In this document: positions 62,596-64,000 of the stretch, one piece after another
How the letters are laid out: every line of letters starts with the position of its first letter
Numbering within the stretch: position 1 is the first letter of the stretch
From: Gudongella sp034006985
GTDB taxonomy: Bacteria > Bacillota > Clostridia > Tissierellales > Tissierellaceae
Assembly: GCA_034006985.1 (NCBI GenBank)
Contig: JAVERT010000008.1
Location: forward strand, 1 to 64,000
Length of the DNA stretch: 64,000 nt
Direction: 5' to 3'
The notes under the pieces: generated by a model
Told to the model about the DNA's origin: nothing
The model's input: only the letters and a program-made list of their open reading frames with translations
The model's database searches: none
Position numbers and translations under genes: made by a program

Positions 62596-62799
62596 AAGTA
62601 TTCCTCCTTTTGAGCTTAATTCGTAGAGTTGAAAAGTATTCAATTAACCATTATATATATACCCAAATTAGTGTAATAAAGTATACATTATTATTTCAAT
62701 TATTCAAATTTATCTAAATTTCTATTATTTATTGGTTTAATTTGATAATATAATAAATAGGAAAGATAAATCTTGATTTTGGAATAGAGGAGGTTTTTA

Positions 62800-63417
62800 A
62801 TGAAAACACATATAAAATTTATAAAAGATCCAAATTTTCATATAGATAATGTAGAAGTTAGAAGGGCGAGACTTGGAGATGAAGAGGGTGTTTACAGGAT
62901 TGCTTGTAGTGTCTCAGAAGGAGAGAGAGATTCGTACGAAGGCTTTTTAATTGACGACTATCCACTAGACCGGGACTATTATATCTCCATGTTTAGAGAT
63001 AGGATAGAGCATCTTACATATTTCTATGTGGCAATAGCCGGAGACAAGATAATTGGATTTTCGCTTGCATATAAAAAAGAAATGTGGTTAAAGTACAATC
63101 CAGATTGGATTGAAAGCATATCATGGCATCCAGAATTTGATAAAAGTCTCTCTGATAGCTTTGTTATTATTGATAAAACTGCAGTTGAAGCAGAACATAC
63201 TGGGGAGGGAATAGGAAGTTTAATATACAAGAAAATCATACAAGATATGCGTTCAAATGGAATAGATTATATTTTTTCTGAGACTGTATTAAATCCAATA
63301 CCAAACTTTGCATCTCTGGCATTTAGGCAAAAACAAAACTATATTTTAGCAGGAACTCGCTATGAATATCATAAAGGAAAGATATATACAGATTTAGTAT
63401 ATTACAAAAAAATATAA
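62800..63417 (+). CDS. GNAT acetyltransferase
   Basis: A 205-residue GNAT protein with YFYVAIAGDKIIGFSLAYK in the core, DKTAVEAEHTGEGIGSLIYKKIIQDM as acetyl-CoA-binding motif A and PNFASLAFRQKQNYILAG near the C-terminus. The substrate is unknown. GGAGGTTTTTA precedes the ATG. It is convergent with the glutaredoxin-like selenoprotein gene and shares its terminator. Confidence 0.85.
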   Translation: MKTHIKFIKDPNFHIDNVEVRRARLGDEEGVYRIACSVSEGERDSYEGFLIDDYPLDRDYYISMFRDRIEHLTYFYVAIAGDKIIGFSLAYKKEMWLKYNPDWIESISWHPEFDKSLSDSFVIIDKTAVEAEHTGEGIGSLIYKKIIQDMRSNGIDYIFSETVLNPIPNFASLAFRQKQNYILAGTRYEYHKGKIYTDLVYYKKI

Positions 63418-63438
63418 CCCCATTTGGGGTTATTTTAA
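63412..63438. terminator. Bidirectional terminator between GNAT and selenoprotein genes
   Basis: ATAACCCC and GGGGTTAT form a perfect stem around ATTT. It overlaps the stops of both convergent genes. Confidence 0.85.
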
Positions 63439-63702
63439 ACTATCAAGGTCAAAATCGGATGACCCGTCAATAAATTCTTCTCCATCACCAACGACAATAG
63501 TTGGTATTCCTACACTACCTTTCTTCTTTATATTATCAAAGTAGGGTGTATTATCTCTAATTGCTAAAAATATTTTCAAATTTTTAATGCTTTCAGTAAT
63601 ATCAATATACTCAAATTTAATCTCGTTTTTTAAGAGTAACTCTCTTAATGGATCACATTCAGGTCACAGTGGACTTCCAAAAACCGTTAATGCTTTTTTC
63701 AT
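63430..63702 (-). CDS. Glutaredoxin-like selenoprotein (UxxC)
   Basis: A 90-residue thioredoxin-fold protein, MKKALTVFGSPL-U-PEC..., read through an in-frame UGA at 63664-63666. The redox motif is Sec13-Pro-Glu-Cys16, in place of CxxC; the cis-Pro motif is SVGIPTIVV near residue 63-71. Glutaredoxin-like selenoproteins with UxxC are known from clostridia such as Alkaliphilus. A SECIS-like hairpin follows the UGA. GGAGGTG lies ahead of the ATG. The frame is split by UGA, so gene callers that treat UGA only as stop would miss it. Confidence 0.92.
63630..63648 (-). promoter_or_regulatory. Bacterial SECIS-like hairpin in the glutaredoxin-like selenoprotein gene
   Basis: On the minus strand TTAAGAG pairs with CTCTTAA around AGTTA, starting 15 bases after the UGA. 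The AGTT loop is shared with the SECIS-like hairpin of prxU. Confidence 0.85.
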
Positions 63703-64000
63703 TTGATACACCTCCAAAATATTATAGCTTAATTATAGCATATTATAGGAAGATGTTGTAATTGACATATGTTAGCTATAGGGATAATATTTAATTATAC
63801 AAACTTATTAATTTGAGATTGAGGGTAGGTTTACTTATTGCTTATAGCTCAAAGTTAGGAAGTTTAATAAGTAACACAAAATTGAGAAGGCCAGACAATG
63901 TCTCTTCATTTTTAGTGGGTACTATAGGACTTTTTTCCTATCTTAATAGAATTAAGGCAGGAGTTCAGTAATTGTGGCTATTAAATAGAAAGCTTTAATT
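63703..64000 (+). other. Window-end region with a short unassigned reading frame
   Basis: This 298-base stretch holds the promoter region of the minus-strand selenoprotein and one small plus-strand frame (63813-63971, TTG start, 52 residues, RLRVGLLIAYSSKLGSLI...). It has no ribosome site and no recognised family, and it looks like either chance or the tail of a decayed membrane-protein gene. Nothing else is evident. Confidence 0.35.

Noticed and set aside
62640..62760. Per box in front of the catalase gene
   Set aside because: AT-rich stretches such as TATAATGGTTAATT give only partial matches to the PerR consensus, too weak to call.

Overview
The window reads as the chromosome of a low-GC, AT-rich Firmicute of the class Clostridia, most likely an amino-acid-fermenting anaerobe that uses selenium. 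Supporting signs are strong AGGAGG ribosome sites, SLH-domain surface protein, a T-box leader, a GerMN lipoprotein, two genes that decode UGA as selenocysteine (each with a bacterial SECIS-like hairpin) and a selenium-metabolism gene cluster. No species can be named from the sequence alone. No rRNA, tRNA, IS element, prophage or CRISPR array was seen.

Layout. 1-2024: 3' part of a repeat-rich SLH surface protein. 2171-5941: peptidase C26, an ArsP-like permease with an ArsR regulator and a perfect inverted repeat in its leader, then a GNAT and an RluA-type enzyme. 6067-14014: a tight six-gene operon with two GNAT-fold proteins and four B12-binding-type radical SAM enzymes, one fused to a methyltransferase; its product is unknown and it is the best candidate for an undescribed pathway. 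14139-17909: an OsmF/OpuC-type osmoprotectant ABC importer. 17893-19953 (minus): a DapF-fold racemase with a split ThrE exporter. 20066-21843: small protein, CPBP protease, MscS channel. 21870-28013: T-box leader and lysC-asd-hom-thrC-thrB, the complete route from aspartate to threonine. 28073-33550: GerMN lipoprotein, folA, tRNA-binding protein, ECF sigma/anti-sigma pair, DJ-1, YaiI and SagB-type genes. 33795-36841: azlCD, then selenocysteine peroxiredoxin behind a Per box, a PerR-like regulator and a WrbA-like flavoprotein. 36862-40971: DUF4349 lipoprotein, DASS transporter, a truncated MFS gene and a dipeptidase.

41062-52843: a GntR-controlled cluster for uptake and breakdown of nucleosides (FucI-like protein, amidohydrolase, BMP/NupABC-type importer, MtnA-like isomerase, purine nucleoside phosphorylase, class II aldolase, uridine phosphorylase). 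The enzymes together imply phosphorolysis to a (deoxy)ribose 1-phosphate, isomerisation to a ketose 1-phosphate and aldol cleavage to DHAP plus a short aldehyde. 52886-55571: YjdF-like, DegV and tocopherol-cyclase-like proteins. 55775-59829: selenium cluster (YedE, TusA-like, DUF3343 protein, NnrD-like protein; divergent DUF1858 protein and LysR). 59986-63702: a b-type membrane cytochrome with a cytochrome-b5-like lipoprotein, catalase, a GNAT and a second selenoprotein, glutaredoxin-like, whose in-frame UGA hides it from ordinary ORF calling.

The oxidative-stress genes (Sec-peroxiredoxin, PerR, WrbA, catalase, Sec-glutaredoxin) and the selenium-supply genes lie within 30 kb of each other, which suggests that much of this organism's peroxide defence depends on selenium.
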